A stretch of 57,308 nucleotides of DNA from Clostridia bacterium (GTDB lineage Bacteria; UBA6262; WVXT01): positions 1-57,308 of the forward strand of contig WJOT01000043.1 in the NCBI GenBank assembly GCA_009619095.1. The letters run 5' to 3'. Position 1 is the first letter of the stretch. Each line of letters starts with the position of its first letter. Below the pieces are notes generated by a model. It did no database searches, was not told where the DNA came from, and saw only the letters and a program-made list of their open reading frames with translations. Positions 32,334 through 41,922 of this stretch are shown in pieces. Both the position numbers and the translations under genes were made by a program.

Positions 32334-33350
32334 ATGAATGAAATGCTTAAATATCTGGAAGATTTTCCCGTTCAATGTGAACAGGCAGTGCAAATTACCA
32401 AGAAATATCCCATTGATGTGAAAAGATACGACTCCATCCACCAGGTGGTGGTCTGTGGAATGGGAGGCTCAGCAGCAGGTGGTGACCTGTTAAAGTCCTA
32501 TCTCCAGAGAGAGGCAAATATTCCTATTGAAGTCAACAGGGATTATCTCCTTCCACAGTATGTAGGAGAGAATACCTTAGTCTTCGCCATCAGCTATTCG
32601 GGCAATACCGAGGAGACTCTATCTGCCTATCAGGATGCTCTCTCTCGTTCTGCAAAGATCATAGCTATTACCAGTGGGGGAAAGTTAAAAGAACTATGTC
32701 AGAAAGATGGCATCGATATAATTGAAATTATAGGAGGCATGCCACCACGGGCAACTTTTGGGTATTTATTTTTTCCCATGGTTACTCTTCTGGAAAGGGT
32801 GGGATTAATTGGCTCTAAAGAAGAGGAGATTCGAGAGACAATTCAGAATTTGCAACTCTTGTGTAAACAGTATAACCCCCGGAGTAAGGCCAATTTAGCA
32901 AAGGAGCTGTCGGAAAGAATAAAGGGGCATTTTCTACTCATATATGCTCCTGAGCATCTGGCTGCCTGTGCTGTCCGCTGGAAGAACCAATTCAATGAAA
33001 ATAGCAAGAGCATAGCTTTCTTCAGTCTATTGCCAGAAATGAACCATAATGAAATTGAAGTTTGGGCCAGTGGTAGCGAATTTACGAAGAAATTCTACCT
33101 AATTTTCCTGAGGGACAGTGCTGAAAACGAAAGAATTAAACAGAGAATCATAATAACAGAAAGTATTCTAAAAGACAAGGTAGCAGGAGTCCAGCATGTA
33201 ACTTCCAGCGGGAAATCTCTCCTGTCTCGCCTCCATTCTCTCGTATATCTTAGTGATTGGGTCAGCACCTATTTAGCGTTGATAAGTTCTGTAGACCCCA
33301 TTCCCACCCCAATGATCAACTTGCTGAAAAAGAGACTCTCTCAGATATAG
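32334..33350 (+). CDS. Bifunctional phosphoglucose/phosphomannose isomerase (SIS family)
   Basis: Interconverts fructose-6-phosphate with glucose-6- or mannose-6-phosphate. The 338-residue protein belongs to the two-SIS-domain family first known from archaea: VVVCGMGGSAAGGDLLKSYL (about 39-58), FAISYSGNTEETLSAY, GGMPPRATFGYLFFPM, NQFNENSKSIAF and a C-terminal YLSDWVSTYLALISSVDPIP. I choose ATG 32334 with GGAG eight bases upstream; codons back to 32283 are repeat DNA. Its job fits handling of sugar phosphates from the adjacent mannose-type PTS. Confidence 0.93.
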   Translation: MNEMLKYLEDFPVQCEQAVQITKKYPIDVKRYDSIHQVVVCGMGGSAAGGDLLKSYLQREANIPIEVNRDYLLPQYVGENTLVFAISYSGNTEETLSAYQDALSRSAKIIAITSGGKLKELCQKDGIDIIEIIGGMPPRATFGYLFFPMVTLLERVGLIGSKEEEIRETIQNLQLLCKQYNPRSKANLAKELSERIKGHFLLIYAPEHLAACAVRWKNQFNENSKSIAFFSLLPEMNHNEIEVWASGSEFTKKFYLIFLRDSAENERIKQRIIITESILKDKVAGVQHVTSSGKSLLSRLHSLVYLSDWVSTYLALISSVDPIPTPMINLLKKRLSQI

Positions 33351-33372
33351 TAGTTCCGAGCACATTTTTCGC

Positions 33373-33401
33373 TTGACAATTTGACTTTTCTGTAGTATAA
33401 T
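33373..33401 (+). promoter_or_regulatory. Consensus sigma70-type promoter
   Basis: TTGACA (33373-33378), a 17-base spacer and TATAAT (33396-33401) match the consensus exactly. It lies 23 bases after the pgi/pmi stop and about 40 bases before the HIT protein ATG, so it probably drives the HIT-rpsU-dnaG-rpoD group. Confidence 0.9.
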
Positions 33402-33442
33402 TAAAGGTTGATATTTTGTCCAAAGTATGCTCTGGAAGAAAA

Positions 33443-33787
33443 ATGGAAGAATGTCTCTTTTGTAGTATCGTAAACAAAAAGGTTCCCGCGAATATCGTTT
33501 ATGAGGATGAGCAAGTTATAGCTTTCAGGGATATCAATCCACAGGCTCCGGTACACCTTTTAATCGTGCCTAAAAAGCACATTCCCACAATTGTGGATTT
33601 GACTTCAGAAGACAAGGATTTAATAGGAGAGATTTACTTAGTTGCTCAAAAACTGGCTTCTCAAGAGAGCATTGCCCAATGTGGCTTCCGTATTGTAGCA
33701 AATTGCAATGCCGATGCTGGCCAAGCAGTGTTTCACATACATTTTCACTTGTTGGGTGGTCGAAAATTAGGCTGGCCTCCAGGTTGA
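33443..33787 (+). CDS. HIT-family nucleotide-binding protein
   Basis: A 114-residue HIT protein: ECLFCSIVNKKVPANIVYED at the start with the Cys pair CLFC, FRDINPQAPVHLLIVPKKHI, and the histidine triad HIHFHLLGGR at about 98-107. Members hydrolyse nucleotide phosphoramidates or related AMP conjugates. ATG 33443 fits the family; a TTG at 33416 would add nine unconserved residues. It is preceded by a perfect promoter. Confidence 0.95.
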   Translation: MEECLFCSIVNKKVPANIVYEDEQVIAFRDINPQAPVHLLIVPKKHIPTIVDLTSEDKDLIGEIYLVAQKLASQESIAQCGFRIVANCNADAGQAVFHIHFHLLGGRKLGWPPG

Positions 33788-33809
33788 TAGGTAGCGAAGT
33801 AAAGAACGT

Positions 33810-33871
33810 CCCCCGATGTAAATCTGGGGGAACACAGGTTGATTCATCCAGCCCCTGTGTAGGGGCTGGAT
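33810..33871 (+). repeat. Two hairpins upstream of rpsU
   Basis: CCCCCGAT-GTA-AATCTGGGGG (33810-33830, one mismatch) and ATCCAGCCCCT-GTGT-AGGGGCTGGAT (33846-33871, perfect 11-base stem). No T tract follows the second, so it is not a normal terminator, but it could weaken transcription into rpsU. Confidence 0.8.
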
Positions 33872-33893
33872 TCACGTAAGGCGGTGAAAAGAT

Positions 33894-34109
33894 GTGACTG
33901 AGGTAAAGCTTAGAGAAAATGAGTCTATAGATGCGGCTTTACGGCGATTTAAACGCGAATGCGAAAGAGCAGGACTTATGACGGAAATAAAGAAAAGGGA
34001 ATATTATGAAAGTCCCAGTGTTCGCAGAAAGAGAAAGGCCGCCGAGTCAAAAAGGAAACAGAGGAGAAGGCAACTAAAGCTTTTAAGTCGTTTCAACAAA
34101 AAAAGATAA
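33894..34109 (+). CDS. rpsU: 30S ribosomal protein S21
   Basis: A 71-residue basic protein with the S21 pattern: [20 protein letters not shown] at the start, then a lysine/arginine-rich tail with [20 protein letters not shown]. Starts with GTG 33894. S21 helps mRNA binding on the 30S platform. It opens the rpsU-dnaG-rpoD macromolecular synthesis operon, although two further genes are inserted before dnaG here. The next gene begins directly after its stop. Confidence 0.95.
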   Translation: MTEVKLRENESIDAALRRFKRECERAGLMTEIKKREYYESPSVRRKRKAAESKRKQRRRQLKLLSRFNKKR

Positions 34110-34742
34110 TTGATAAGTAAACTGTCAAAAAAATTCTATTCCCGCAAGACAAAAATCGTTGCTCAAGAACTGTTAGGTAAAACCCTCGTTCATAAAATGG
34201 ATGAGGGTATAATTTCGGGTAAAATTGTAGAAACAGAAGCCTATCTTGGACAGAGAGACCCCGGAAGCCATGCTTATCGGGGAATTACCCAACGTAACAG
34301 GATAATGTTTGGGCCAGCAGGGAAAGCGTATATCTACTTCGTATATGGCAACCATTACTGCTTTAATGTTGTTACAGAAAAGGATGGCGTAAGCGGGGCT
34401 GTTCTGATCAGGGCCTTAGAACCCCAGGAAGGCATAAAACTAATGAAAAAACACAGAAGAATAGATGGACCCTTAGCTCGTCTTACCAATGGCCCTGGCA
34501 AATTGACCAAGGCTTTAGGTATTACGGGGTCGATGAACGGGGCTGACTTAACGGGAAACAAACTATTTATTATCTCCCGGATTGCTTCCAGAAAGAAGGA
34601 AATCCTTTCTAAGGACTTCAGCATCGTCAATACGGGGCGTATAGGAATAAAGGAAGGTAGGAACCTTCCTTATCGCTATTATATTGAGGGAAGTAAATTC
34701 GTATCTCGAACCACCCCCGTTAGAAAACAGGGTTGCGGATAA
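34110..34742 (+). CDS. 3-methyladenine DNA glycosylase (AAG/MPG family)
   Basis: Removes alkylated purines from DNA. The 210-residue protein has the AAG fold landmarks: ELLGKTLVHKM, KIVETEAYLGQRDPGSHAYR with the catalytic Glu about residue 42, MFGPAGKAYIYFVYGNHYCFNVV, VLIRALEP, and GPGKLTKALGI near 130. TTG 34110 immediately follows the rpsU stop (TAATTG). Length normal. Being placed between rpsU and dnaG is unusual. Confidence 0.92.
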   Translation: MISKLSKKFYSRKTKIVAQELLGKTLVHKMDEGIISGKIVETEAYLGQRDPGSHAYRGITQRNRIMFGPAGKAYIYFVYGNHYCFNVVTEKDGVSGAVLIRALEPQEGIKLMKKHRRIDGPLARLTNGPGKLTKALGITGSMNGADLTGNKLFIISRIASRKKEILSKDFSIVNTGRIGIKEGRNLPYRYYIEGSKFVSRTTPVRKQGCG

Positions 34743-34823
34743 AAATTTGTCTTTGCGCAAAATCCATTCCCCAAGGGTAGTGATGAATGCTCTAAAGGGG
34801 AGGACCGGAAAGGAAATGATAAA

Positions 34824-35777
34824 TTGAACCTTACTGAATTTTACAAATTCGTTATAGAAGAAGGAGTTTCTCACGACCCTCGTGGGGTAGAAAGGGTTAA
34901 ACTGGAGATAAAAAGGAAAAAAGAAGAGTTTGAAAAAATGGAAGCAGCAAAAAAAAGAGAGTTTGATCAGGAAACCCTTAGTAACCCTTATAGTGATACC
35001 AGGATATTGAACGACACTAAAAAAGAAATAAAAAACATCCTTGTAGGAATTGATATCGAGACCCCGGAACTGCTTTTAGCCGACCGCTTAAAATCGCAGG
35101 GGAAAAAGATTGAATTAGTCCTTGCTCACCATCCCCAAGGTCGTGCTTATGCTAATTTCTATGAAGTTATGGGTATGCAAGCAGACATCCTGAACAAGTA
35201 TGGTGTTCCCATAAATATAGCAGAAGACCTTCTGGCAAAGAGGATAAAGGATGTTAGCCGCAAGGTGATGCCGGTAAACCACTTCCGGGCAGTAGATGCA
35301 GCAGAGTTGCTCGATATTTCCTTTATTTGTGTGCATACTCCAGCAGATAATTGTGTAACTACATATCTGCAAGAATTGTTAGATAAGAAGAGACCAGAAC
35401 GAGTGGAAGATGTATTTGGGCTGTTGAAGGAGATACCGGAGTATAAACAAGCTACCGCGAGAGGCAGCGGACCGAAAGTTATAGTTGGTTCTGAAAAGAG
35501 GCGGGCAGGAAAGATATTCGTTGATATGACTGGTGGCACTGAAGGGTCAGAGGAAGCCTTAGAGAAACTTAGCGATTCAGGAGTCGGCACAATAGTGGGA
35601 ATGCACATGAGCGAGAAACATTACCAGAATGCAGAAAAGTTCCATATAAATGTGGTAATTGCCGGTCATATGGCCTCCGATACTTTAGGGCTCAACCTCC
35701 TATTAAATCAAGCTATAAAGAAGTTTAGCCCTCTAAATATTATTTCTTGTTCGGGTTTTTACCGCGTTAAGAGATAG
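34824..35777 (+). CDS. NIF3-like (NGG1p-interacting factor 3) family protein
   Basis: The 317-residue protein begins with a helical section (about 1-60) rich in charged residues, then the NIF3-type body: NILVGIDIETPELLLADRLK, the metal-site-like VLAHHPQGR, VCVHTPADN-like CVHTPADNCVTTYL, IFVDMTGGTEGSEEALEKL, GMHMSEKHY and VVIAGHMASDTLGLNLLL. NIF3 proteins bind two metals; their function is not settled. TTG 34824 has AAAGGA nine bases upstream. It is co-directional with rpsU and dnaG. Confidence 0.8.
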   Translation: MNLTEFYKFVIEEGVSHDPRGVERVKLEIKRKKEEFEKMEAAKKREFDQETLSNPYSDTRILNDTKKEIKNILVGIDIETPELLLADRLKSQGKKIELVLAHHPQGRAYANFYEVMGMQADILNKYGVPINIAEDLLAKRIKDVSRKVMPVNHFRAVDAAELLDISFICVHTPADNCVTTYLQELLDKKRPERVEDVFGLLKEIPEYKQATARGSGPKVIVGSEKRRAGKIFVDMTGGTEGSEEALEKLSDSGVGTIVGMHMSEKHYQNAEKFHINVVIAGHMASDTLGLNLLLNQAIKKFSPLNIISCSGFYRVKR

Positions 35778-35804
35778 TCTTTCTAAGATGAAAGTTCCCT
35801 TTCC

Positions 35805-35885
35805 TCTTTGAGGAGAGGGTTAGGCCTGCCCATTCTGGGCCTTAACGGCCAGGGTGGCACGAGCCACGGCCAGGGATGAGAGGAA
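35805..35885 (+). repeat. CCTCTTTGAGGAGAGGG-type repeat with nested palindromes
   Basis: CCTCTTTGAGGAGAGG, then GGCCTTAACGGCC and TGGCACGAGCCACGGCC. The CCTC..GAGAGGGTTAGG word is related to those at 17161-17190 and 19265-19290. Its downstream edge GAGAGGAAGGAG supplies the dnaG ribosome binding site. Confidence 0.7.
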
Positions 35886-35894
35886 GGAGTTACT

Positions 35895-37724
35895 TTGGCT
35901 ATTCCAGGCTACTTAATAGACCAAATACGGCAGAGCAATAATATTGTGGAGGTCATTTCTGGATATTTGCCTCTAAAGAAAATAGGAAGTAATTTTAAGG
36001 CGCTCTGTCCATTCCATCAGGAAAAGACACCTTCTTTCATCGTTTCACCGCAAAAAGAGATATTTCATTGCTTCGGTTGCGGAGAAGGAGGAAATGTCTT
36101 CAATTTCCTGATGAAGCATGAGAAGATAAGTTTTATAGAGGCTGTAGAAAGGTTAGCTGAGCGGGCAGGGATTTCTCTTCCCAAAGATAGAGCCAGCCGG
36201 GAGGAATCCTCCAGAGTCTCTCAAGAGAGAAAGAGTCTCTTTGAAATCAATCGTCATGCAGCCGACTTTTTTCACAGGTGTTTAAAGAATTCCATATCCG
36301 CTCAAAAGGCACGGGAATATCTCAACAAGAGAGGATTGAAAGAAGAAGTTATTGACAAATTTGGACTTGGCTATGCCCCTGGTTCGGGGAGGGGGTTGTT
36401 AGAGGCTGCTGTAAATAAAGGTTATTCGAAGGAGCTCTTAGAAAAAGCTGGATTGATCACTTTTTCCGAAAAGAGAAACGATTATCGCGACCAGCTTTTC
36501 GATCGGATTATTTTCCCGATTTCTGATGTTCAGTCCAGAATAATTGCATTTGGTGGAAGAGTTTTAGGAGAACGATTACCCAAATACCTGAATTCTCCCG
36601 AGACAGCGGTTTTTTATAAAGGAAAGATTCTTTACGCACTCAATCTCGCTAAGGAATCTATTCAGAAAAAGAATCAAATTATAATCTTGGAGGGATATAC
36701 AGATGTTCTAACTTGTCATCAATTTGGAGTAGAGAACAGCGTGGCCACTCTGGGAACTGCTTTGACCAGAGACCATGTTTCCATAATATCGCGGTATGCT
36801 GAAGAGGTAGTAATAGTATACGATGCTGATACCGCCGGGGTTAAGGCCGCATTAAGGGGATTAGACCTATTGATAGGGAGTGGACTGAAAGTGAAAGTAG
36901 TGGCATTGCCTCAAGGCACTGACCCTGATGATTTCCTTCGCTCTCAGGGGGCAGAAAAATTTCAAAGAGAAATTTCCCAATCACTCTCTTTAGTTGATTA
37001 TCGCATTAAGTTAGTTTCACAAACTACCGATTTGAATACTTCTGAAGGAAAAGTTGCCGTAGTAGAAGAGGTTTTGCCCACCATTGCCAGAATAAAGAAT
37101 CTGATAGAGCAGAAAGAAGAAATTAAAAAGTTATCCCGGTTAATTTCCGTAGATGAAGAAACATTACTTTTAGAGCTGGGAAGGATAAACAGAAAGACTT
37201 ACCAGTGGCAAGAACCCTCTTACAGAGAGGAACTCGCCAGAGACTTTCGCGACCCTACTTCTCAGCAAGGTGTTCTCAAGGCAGAGAAGGGGCTGGTGCA
37301 GGTAATGATCAATTATCCTGAGGAAATTGAAACAATCAGGGCAGAAGTCACACCTGAAGACTTCCTTATAAACGACCTTTCCAGGGTTGTGAAGGTTATA
37401 TACGAATTATATGACAAGAAGAAATCTATAGACCCAGCAATAGTTATGGATAGGATTTACAGTGAGGATTTACAATTTTCAGCCAAGGTCAATCAAATTA
37501 TCGCTTCCCTGGCTATCGAAGAGAAAAAAGCAGAATTCTCACCAGGGATAGTCAACGCATTGGTTAATGAAGTAAAAACGCACAAGTCAGAAAAGAAAGA
37601 AAGAAAAATGAGAGAAGAACTTGCCTCTCTGGCAGATAGAGGCTTGCCAGTACAATCTGAGAAGATAGAAAAGTTTCAAAAACTGAGAAAGCAACTTAAA
37701 GGAAGTAAAAATGAAAGAGTATAA
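35895..37724 (+). CDS. dnaG: DNA primase DnaG
   Basis: DnaG makes RNA primers for replication. The 609-residue protein has the N-terminal CHC2 zinc finger ([30 protein letters not shown]; about 38-65), the core with YAPGSG, the TOPRIM domain ([20 protein letters not shown], about 256-275; [18 protein letters not shown]), and a C-terminal DnaB-interaction helix bundle. TTG 35895 has AAGGAG six bases upstream. It overlaps rpoD by 14 bases. Confidence 0.97.
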   Translation: MAIPGYLIDQIRQSNNIVEVISGYLPLKKIGSNFKALCPFHQEKTPSFIVSPQKEIFHCFGCGEGGNVFNFLMKHEKISFIEAVERLAERAGISLPKDRASREESSRVSQERKSLFEINRHAADFFHRCLKNSISAQKAREYLNKRGLKEEVIDKFGLGYAPGSGRGLLEAAVNKGYSKELLEKAGLITFSEKRNDYRDQLFDRIIFPISDVQSRIIAFGGRVLGERLPKYLNSPETAVFYKGKILYALNLAKESIQKKNQIIILEGYTDVLTCHQFGVENSVATLGTALTRDHVSIISRYAEEVVIVYDADTAGVKAALRGLDLLIGSGLKVKVVALPQGTDPDDFLRSQGAEKFQREISQSLSLVDYRIKLVSQTTDLNTSEGKVAVVEEVLPTIARIKNLIEQKEEIKKLSRLISVDEETLLLELGRINRKTYQWQEPSYREELARDFRDPTSQQGVLKAEKGLVQVMINYPEEIETIRAEVTPEDFLINDLSRVVKVIYELYDKKKSIDPAIVMDRIYSEDLQFSAKVNQIIASLAIEEKKAEFSPGIVNALVNEVKTHKSEKKERKMREELASLADRGLPVQSEKIEKFQKLRKQLKGSKNERV

Positions 37725-39435
37725 AGAAAAAATTTCTGAGTTAATTGAACAAGGAAAAGAGACAGGAAAACTGACCTATCAAGAGATAAACGAGCAACTT
37801 CCTGAAAGCATAATCGATTCCGACGAAATAGACGATATCCTTACCAAGCTGGACGAGCTGGGAATCGATGTAGTTGATAAAATTGCCATAATTGAAAGGC
37901 CGGAGAAAGCCGAGGAGGAAAAGGGAGGCTTAGTCCCCATAACTCCCACCACTGAAATAGAAACAAGCGATTCCATAAAGATGTACCTGAACGAAATGGG
38001 TAAGGTTTCTCTTCTTAGTCGGCCTCAGGAGATGTATTTAGCCAAGAGCATAAAAGATAATGAAAAGAAGCTGAAACAGATAGCGTTAGAGTCCCCCATA
38101 GCTTTGAGAGAAATAAGGCAGATGGGTAAGATGCTAGAGAGACGTGAGATTACTCCTAAGGAGTTAATGCCTCGAGGTCGAAAGACTAACGCAGCTTTAG
38201 CCAGAATGAGACAGAAGATGAAAAGGGTAGTTCGGGAAATTACTAAAAGCGAGAAGAAAATCCTTGCCTGCGAGAAGAGATTAACGGCAAAGAGAATTAC
38301 TCCCAAGTCAAAAGAGAAGGTCGAGAAATTATTGAGCCAGGAAAAGAAGAAAATTCTACAACAAATTCTCGATTTGAACTTAAAATCAGAGAAAGTTAAA
38401 AAAATAATTACAAAAATAAAACAGACAGGTCTAAAGTTAAAACAACTGGAAAAGGAAAGCAATTACTATCAGCGAAAACTTAAACTCCCCTTCGCTGAAG
38501 CTAAAAAGCTCTGGCGAAGAGCTAAGGCAAAGAAAATCTCCCGCTCAGAATTCAAGAAGAAAACGGGAGTAACTTTAAAAGAGATTGAAGGAATACACAA
38601 AAATTTAAAAAACATTTCTCAGCGCCTCCTCCAGCTTCAGCGAACCATGGGAATGGACTTCTTAGCCATAAAGAAGCTGTACAATCAGGTTACTCAACTC
38701 GAGTCAGAAATTCTCGACAGTAAACTGAAACTGGTTAAGGCAAACTTAAGACTGGTGGTAAGTATTGCCAAAAAACATATCAACCCCAACCTCTCTTTGT
38801 TAGATTTAATTCAGGAAGGCAGTATCGGCCTGATGAAAGCAGTTGACAAATTTGAATATAAGAGAGGGTTTAAGTTTTCCACCTATGCAACCTGGTGGAT
38901 TAGGCAATCTATAAATCGGGCAATAGCCGACCAAGCTCGCACCATCAGAATTCCCGTACATATGAAAGAGATTATTAGTAAATTGACCAAAATTGCTCGT
39001 CGCTATCGCCAGAAATATGGACGGGACCCTCTCATTGAAGAATATGCTAAAGAAATGAAGATGGCACCAGAAAGAATACGCGCCGTATTAAAGATAATGC
39101 AAGAGCCGATATCCTTAGCTACTCCTATTGGTGAAGAAGAAGAAAGCCATCTGGAAGATTTCATCGAAGACCGCGATAACCTCTCTCCGGTCAATGTCGC
39201 CTTAGATGTTTTGCGCCAAAAGGAGATAGAGAAAGTGTTATCAACTTTGACCGAACGGGAGGCAAAGATTATCAAATTGAGATTTGGAATTGGAGTGGGG
39301 TATCCCCGCACTTTAGAAGAGGTAGGTCATATATTTAATGTAACCAGGGAAAGAGTAAGACAAATCGAGGCAAAAGCGATAAGAAAACTGCGACATCCCT
39401 CAAGAAGCAAGTATTTAAGAGAATACGTTGAATAA
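37711..39435 (+). CDS. rpoD: RNA polymerase primary sigma factor RpoD
   Basis: The 574-residue sigma70 has region 1.1 at about 1-60, region 1.2 ([20 protein letters not shown], about 90-110), a long, basic and coiled non-conserved region (about 120-330), then region 2 with [20 protein letters not shown] and [19 protein letters not shown], region 3 and region 4 with the helix-turn-helix [20 protein letters not shown]. Housekeeping sigma; the TTGACA/TATAAT promoters in this window fit its specificity. A strong terminator follows at 39527. Confidence 0.98.
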   Translation: MKEYKEKISELIEQGKETGKLTYQEINEQLPESIIDSDEIDDILTKLDELGIDVVDKIAIIERPEKAEEEKGGLVPITPTTEIETSDSIKMYLNEMGKVSLLSRPQEMYLAKSIKDNEKKLKQIALESPIALREIRQMGKMLERREITPKELMPRGRKTNAALARMRQKMKRVVREITKSEKKILACEKRLTAKRITPKSKEKVEKLLSQEKKKILQQILDLNLKSEKVKKIITKIKQTGLKLKQLEKESNYYQRKLKLPFAEAKKLWRRAKAKKISRSEFKKKTGVTLKEIEGIHKNLKNISQRLLQLQRTMGMDFLAIKKLYNQVTQLESEILDSKLKLVKANLRLVVSIAKKHINPNLSLLDLIQEGSIGLMKAVDKFEYKRGFKFSTYATWWIRQSINRAIADQARTIRIPVHMKEIISKLTKIARRYRQKYGRDPLIEEYAKEMKMAPERIRAVLKIMQEPISLATPIGEEEESHLEDFIEDRDNLSPVNVALDVLRQKEIEKVLSTLTEREAKIIKLRFGIGVGYPRTLEEVGHIFNVTRERVRQIEAKAIRKLRHPSRSKYLREYVE

Positions 39436-39743
39436 TTCCATAGGAAAAAGGTGACAAAAAAGGGAACAGGCTACTTTTTTGCCCAGCAATCGACTCTGGA
39501 GTCCTCCCGAAAGGGAGGGTTAATAGAATCCCTGAGTTTTAGGGAAACCATTTTTCTCTAAACTCAGGGATTTTTTTGTTGATTATTTTCTGAAAAAAAG
39601 TTAAATTAGAAAAAGTGACAGGTACTTTTTTGCCCAACAGAGCGAAACTTTGCTTTAAAATGGAGTAGCGGAGCGTCAGTATAAGAGCGACTTGCAAATT
39701 GCCCGCCAAGGCAGGTTGCTCGCCCAATCAGTAAGAGGACAGA
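39436..39743 (+). other. 308-base gap between rpoD and nrdJ: repeats and a terminator
   Basis: No gene is visible. In order: a partial GGGAACAGGCTACTTTTT word (39455-39480), a GGAGTC hairpin with GAAA loop (39497-39520), the rpoD terminator, a GTGACAGGTACTTTTT word (39615-39633), fragments of GGAGTAG and GAGCGAAAC-type repeats, and finally AGAGGA before nrdJ. I see no clear promoter for nrdJ, only AT-rich sequence near 39590-39610. Confidence 0.8.
39527..39577 (+). terminator. Rho-independent terminator after rpoD
   Basis: AATCCCTGAGTTT (39527-39539) pairs perfectly with AAACTCAGGGATT, loop about 20 bases, and runs into TTTTTTT. It ends the rpsU-dnaG-rpoD group. Confidence 0.88.
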
Positions 39744-41849
39744 ATGGTAACGAAAATTCGCAAGAGGGATGGCAGGATAGTAAATTTTGACCAGAATAAG
39801 ATTACCAGGGCTATTGAAAAATCTATTCTTGCAGTAAAGGCAAAGAACAGGGCCCTGGCAGAACGACTATCCCGCCAGGTCATAAAGATAGTCAAGCAGA
39901 AATTTGTGGGAAAGATTCCAGGTGTTGAGGATATACAGGATATCGTAGAGAATGTTTTGATTAAAAAGGGACTTACCAGAGTGGCAAAGGCATACATCCT
40001 CTATCGCCAGAAGCGAAAAGAGGTTCGTGAAGCCAAAGGAATCTTTGGTATAGAAGATGATTTGAAATTGCCGGTGAATGCCATAAGAATTCTAGAGAAG
40101 AGGTACTTATTAAAAGACGAATCGGGTAATCTAATCGAAACTCCTAAGAAAATGTTCCAGAGAGTAGCCAGAAAGGTAGCCAGTGCCGACCATCTCTATG
40201 GGAAAAAATTTAATGCAGAAAAGACAGAAAGAGAATTCTACAGGGTAATGTCGAATCTGGAATTCATTCCCAATAGCCCTGCTTTGATCAATGCGGGGAC
40301 TAGGATGGGTCAATTATCTGCTTGTTTTGTCTTACCTGTTGAAGATTCTATGAAATCAATCTTTGAAGCAGTAAAAGATATGGCTTTAATTCATCAGTCA
40401 GGTGGGGGAACAGGGTTCTCATTTTCCAAACTGAGACCAAAAGGAGATTTAGTCAAGTCAACTAAAGGAATTGCTTCCGGTCCTGTTTCGTTTATGAGTG
40501 TGTTCGATATGGCAACAGATATAATCAAACAGGGAGGCAGGAGAAGAGGAGCAAATATGGGAATCTTGAGAGTAGACCACCCCGATATCCTGGAGTTCAT
40601 CACAGCCAAAATCAGGGAAGGCGCCTTTACTAATTTCAATCTCTCAGTTGCCATTACAGATAAGTTTATGAGATTGCTTGAGGCAGACAAGGAGTATGAG
40701 CTAATAAATCCCAGAACAGGAAAACCTACCAGAAAATTAAGGGTCAGAGATATATTTAACTTGATAATAGCGACAGCCTGGAAGACAGGAGATCCAGGTC
40801 TCGTATTCATTGACCGAATAAACAAATACAATCCCACGTCCCATATTGGAAAAATAGAGAGCACTAACCCGTGTGGTGAAGAGCCCTTGTTGCCGTACGA
40901 ATCCTGCGTTTTAGGTTCAATAAATTTATCAAAAATGGCTAAGAGAAGGAAGATAGACTGGCAAAAATTGAGGGACATAATAAGAACAGCCGTCCATTTT
41001 CTGGATAACGTTATTGATATCAATAAATATCCGCTCCCTCAGATAGAGAGAATGACAAAGGGGAACAGAAAAATTGGCCTGGGAGTTATGGGATTTGCCG
41101 AAATGCTAATTAAACTGGGCATTCCCTATAATTCCCAAGAAGGAATCCGTATTGCTGAAAAGACTATGAAATTTATCGCCAGAGAAGCGAGAGAAAAATC
41201 GAAAAGACTAGCAAAGCTGAGAGGAGTCTTTCCAAACTTCAAAGGAAGTATCTGGGCTAAGAGAAAGGTCAGGGTGCGAAATTCCGCTTTAATCACAATT
41301 GCGCCCACAGGGACAATAAGCACAATTGCAGGTTGTTCCAGTGGCATAGAACCTCTATTTGCTATATCATACGTTCGCAGGATACTGGAAGGCACACAAT
41401 TTCTGGAGACCAATAGTTTATTTGAAGAAGTAGCGATGGAAAAGGGATTTTATGATAAGAAATTAATGATGGAGATAGCAAAGAAGGGTTCAATACAACA
41501 TATGAAGAAGATTCCCCAATCGATAAGGAAGATATTCGTGACAGCTTTTGATATCTCACCTGAATGGCATGTGAGAATGCAGGCGGCTTTCCAGAAGTAT
41601 ACAGACAATGCTGTATCAAAAACAGTCAATCTTCCGTATGAAGCCACAGTGGAAGAAGTGGGAAAAGTTTACAAACTCGCCTATCAACTTGGATGCAAAG
41701 GAGTTACCGTCTATCGGTATGGAAGCAAACCCCAGCAGGTACTCTATCTCGGTTCTATCCCTAAAGAGGCAGGGGAAGAGGCACCTGGATACGTAAGTGT
41801 AGATTCAGAGTATGCTGGAGGTTGCCCAGTCCCCTACTGCCTCTTCTAA
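39744..41849 (+). CDS. nrdJ: Adenosylcobalamin-dependent (class II) ribonucleotide reductase
   Basis: Makes deoxyribonucleotides using B12. The 701-residue protein has an N-terminal ATP-cone (VTKIRKRDGRIVNFDQNKIT, about 2-21), then FIPNSPALINAGTRMGQLSACFVLP, SGGGTGFSFSKLRPKGDLV, NPCGEEPLLPYESCVLGSIN with the radical-site cysteine, APTGTISTIAGCSSGIEPLF, and a short tail ending in GGCPVPYC, where two cysteines can act as the redox pair. No small subunit gene follows, which suits class II. Enables DNA synthesis with or without oxygen. Confidence 0.95.
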   Translation: MVTKIRKRDGRIVNFDQNKITRAIEKSILAVKAKNRALAERLSRQVIKIVKQKFVGKIPGVEDIQDIVENVLIKKGLTRVAKAYILYRQKRKEVREAKGIFGIEDDLKLPVNAIRILEKRYLLKDESGNLIETPKKMFQRVARKVASADHLYGKKFNAEKTEREFYRVMSNLEFIPNSPALINAGTRMGQLSACFVLPVEDSMKSIFEAVKDMALIHQSGGGTGFSFSKLRPKGDLVKSTKGIASGPVSFMSVFDMATDIIKQGGRRRGANMGILRVDHPDILEFITAKIREGAFTNFNLSVAITDKFMRLLEADKEYELINPRTGKPTRKLRVRDIFNLIIATAWKTGDPGLVFIDRINKYNPTSHIGKIESTNPCGEEPLLPYESCVLGSINLSKMAKRRKIDWQKLRDIIRTAVHFLDNVIDINKYPLPQIERMTKGNRKIGLGVMGFAEMLIKLGIPYNSQEGIRIAEKTMKFIAREAREKSKRLAKLRGVFPNFKGSIWAKRKVRVRNSALITIAPTGTISTIAGCSSGIEPLFAISYVRRILEGTQFLETNSLFEEVAMEKGFYDKKLMMEIAKKGSIQHMKKIPQSIRKIFVTAFDISPEWHVRMQAAFQKYTDNAVSKTVNLPYEATVEEVGKVYKLAYQLGCKGVTVYRYGSKPQQVLYLGSIPKEAGEEAPGYVSVDSEYAGGCPVPYCLF

Positions 41850-41903
41850 AAAAGGTGACAGGTACATTTTTAACGAGACCGGAGTGTCAAACGAAAGTTT
41901 GAC
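41849..41903 (+). repeat. GTGACAGGTAC word and GGAGTGTCAAAC hairpin
   Basis: AAAAGGTGACAGGTACATTT overlaps the nrdJ stop region, then GGAGT with stem GTCAAAC-GAAA-GTTTGAC (41886-41903). The latter is the intact form of the word broken at 16965. Confidence 0.82.
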
Positions 41904-41922
41904 TCACAACTTGGAATTCCTG

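Noticed and set aside
33846..33871. Perfect 11-base hairpin considered as a terminator
   Set aside because: It is followed by TCACG, not a T tract, and lies between the promoter and rpsU of one apparent operon; other GC-rich repeats in the window also lack T tracts.
40394..41023. 209-codon open frame on the minus strand inside nrdJ
   Set aside because: It overlaps conserved ribonucleotide reductase sequence and shows no family motif or ribosome binding site; it is a shadow of the plus-strand gene.
39744..41849. nrdJ thought to be truncated by the repeat at its 3' end
   Set aside because: The product ends in GGCPVPYCLF, which supplies the cysteine pair expected at the C-terminus of class II reductases, so the gene looks complete.
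41812..41922. N-terminal extension of the MoaD-like protein
   Set aside because: The codons come from the end of nrdJ in another frame and from two dispersed repeats; family similarity begins at 41923.
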